NCBI RefSeq assembly: GCF_000741285.1
Contig: NZ_JGZE01000010.1
Coordinates: 159,004-223,003 of the forward strand
Origin: Bifidobacterium mongoliense DSM 21395
GTDB taxonomy: Bacteria; Actinomycetota; Actinomycetes; Actinomycetales; Bifidobacteriaceae
Direction of reading: 5' to 3'
DNA: 64,000 nucleotides
Position numbers and translations under genes: made by a program. The number at the start of each line of letters is the position of its first letter. Position 1 is the stretch's first letter. Of the stretch, positions 63,202 to 64,000 are shown in pieces. The notes below the pieces were generated by a model. It was not told the origin of the DNA. It saw nothing but the letters and a program-made list of their open reading frames with translations, and did no database searches.

Positions 63202-63761
63202 AACACGAGCCGTTCCGTGCGCCCGGAAATCCGACCGGCATGAGCTCGTCCGGGTTCAGTTCCGGCACAAGCCATTCCGTGCGCCCGAAAACCGACGCGA
63301 CTACATGCCGACTACATACATCGGCAAGAAGCGCTGGGCGAACCGCCGCTGGTTCCCTCGGCGCAGCCAACATCATTACCCGCACATGACCCAATGCCCG
63401 ATACACGCCTACCAATAAGAACCGGCCACTGCGTCGGTATCCTGTGGATCGAACGGCTCCACCGCAAGACGCCATCATCAATCATCATGGATTCCACGGA
63501 CCCGAAAAGCACCATGAGAGATTCCCCTGGCGCCGCCCGAAACGCATGCCGCATAGACGCTCCGTGTCCCGGACGTGCCAACTGCACCCCGGAAGTGCTG
63601 ACCGTGCCGCGGCTGAACCGCGTTCGCGCCGTGGTCGAACCGTAAACGGCCCGTGGACGGGCCGTAGCCGCGTCGTGGCCGCACCGTGGCCGCACCGTGG
63701 CCGCGTCGTGAACCCGCCGACCGCAGAATGCACGCCCATCTGGTGCGTCCCTGCGCTTGTT
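63202..63761. other. Non-coding stretch between lexA and the IS element
   Basis: No supported gene; a 37-codon basic frame at 63305-63418 lacks a ribosome binding site. It contains a ~30-bp imperfect direct repeat (about 63207-63238 and 63269-63299) around GCCRTTCCGTGCGCCCG. A G+C-rich run at about 63672-63712 repeats CCGTGGCCGCA-like units. Confidence 0.5.
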
Positions 63762-64000
63762 GGTACTGTCTTGAAGAGTGTGTAACTGGCTTTGATCGCC
63801 GATCCACTGGATCGGCGGGAAGGAGCCGGTGAACATGCCGACCGGGACGATGGCTGGTATGACAGCCAAAGACAAGGAACCCGACAGGGGGCGTTCCGCC
63901 GAGATGGACGCCGCCGTCGAGCCGGTAGCGTTTGGCGAAACAACAGGGCCTGGCGTCGGCCGGGCCGGGTGGCCTCCCGAAGCAATTCACCAAGACCGTG
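63762..64000 (+). mobile_element. Left end of an IS256-family insertion sequence, cut by window edge
   Basis: GGTACTGTCTTGAAGAGTGT at 63762-63781, continuing GTAA, resembles IS256-family terminal inverted repeats of actinobacteria. It is followed by a short GATCC/GGATC-centred hairpin (63797-63817) and then a transposase reading frame. The right end lies outside the window. Confidence 0.65.
63835..64000 (+). pseudogene. IS256-type transposase, N-terminal part, frameshifted and cut by window edge
   Basis: ATG at 63835 with AAGGAG upstream gives MPTGTMAGMTAKDK... up to EMDAAVE. From about 63929 the family-like continuation RLAKQQGLASAG then PKQFTKTV is in the next frame, after an in-frame TAG. 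So one extra base lies around 63921-63929. DDE catalytic residues would be downstream. Either a dead copy or a sequence error. Confidence 0.6.

Noticed and set aside
63305..63418. Small basic 37-residue protein after lexA
   Set aside because: No ribosome binding site and no similarity; lies in a repeat-rich G+C stretch.

Overview
The window is chromosomal DNA of a high-G+C Gram-positive bacterium, almost certainly a Bifidobacterium. The main evidence is the tmRNA tag peptide AKSNRTEFALAA, a complete bifidobacterial-type dcw (division and cell wall) cluster, the lexA / LysM protein / nrdR neighbourhood, and a 24-residue bL37 ribosomal protein. Starts were chosen from ribosome binding sites or, in seven cases, from a -10-like hexamer lying 6-7 nt upstream of the start codon, which suggests leaderless mRNAs.

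Layout. 1-7.6 kb: asnB (cut by the window edge), a membrane-fused spermidine synthase-like protein, thiamine pyrophosphokinase, an ArsC/Spx-like protein, gap, ybaK, a frameshifted aldose 1-epimerase and bL37. 7.7-8.5 kb: a gene-poor stretch with a 21-bp tandem repeat array. 8.5-14.5 kb: sigH with a divergent anti-sigma-like partner, a DnaQ-like exonuclease, then murE with a D-aspartate ligase homologue and an aspartate racemase. 14.6-18.6 kb: glycerate kinase, a GntP-type transporter and a divergent CdaR-like regulator with a CRP-like palindrome. 18.6-26.3 kb: smc and folC, then pepP and a Nudix hydrolase. 26.3-34.7 kb: a Dpp/Opp-type ABC importer, a ROK regulator and a PfkB sugar kinase. 35-36.8 kb: a DUF1275 protein, a small membrane protein, a hexanucleotide repeat and a GNAT acetyltransferase. 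37.0-41.4 kb: a segment bounded by two near-identical 52-bp copies of the ssrA 3' end. It holds a lower-G+C DUF262-HNH (SspE/GmrSD/BrxU-like) gene, a long Fpg and a lipoprotein, and looks like a worn genomic island at tmRNA. 41.4-57 kb: ssrA, dtd, and the dcw cluster on the minus strand (mraZ-rsmH-ftsL-ftsI-murE-like-murF-mraY-murD-ftsW-murG-murC-ftsQ). 57-64 kb: HelD-like helicase, serA, a degenerate repeat tract, nrdR, an SOS-controlled LysM protein, lexA with three LexA boxes, and the left end of an IS256-type element.

How the genes work together. Peptidoglycan synthesis dominates. In the dcw cluster the usual murE slot holds a shortened MurE-like protein that has lost its ATP-binding loop. 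The intact, lysine-type murE sits 40 kb away in an operon with enzymes that would make and attach a D-Asp cross-bridge. This predicts an L-Lys (or L-Orn)-D-Asp wall and a repurposed MurE paralogue in the divisome operon. LexA, the LysM protein and NrdR form a DNA-damage/division/deoxynucleotide module matching the mycobacterial lexA-Rv2719c-nrdR locus.
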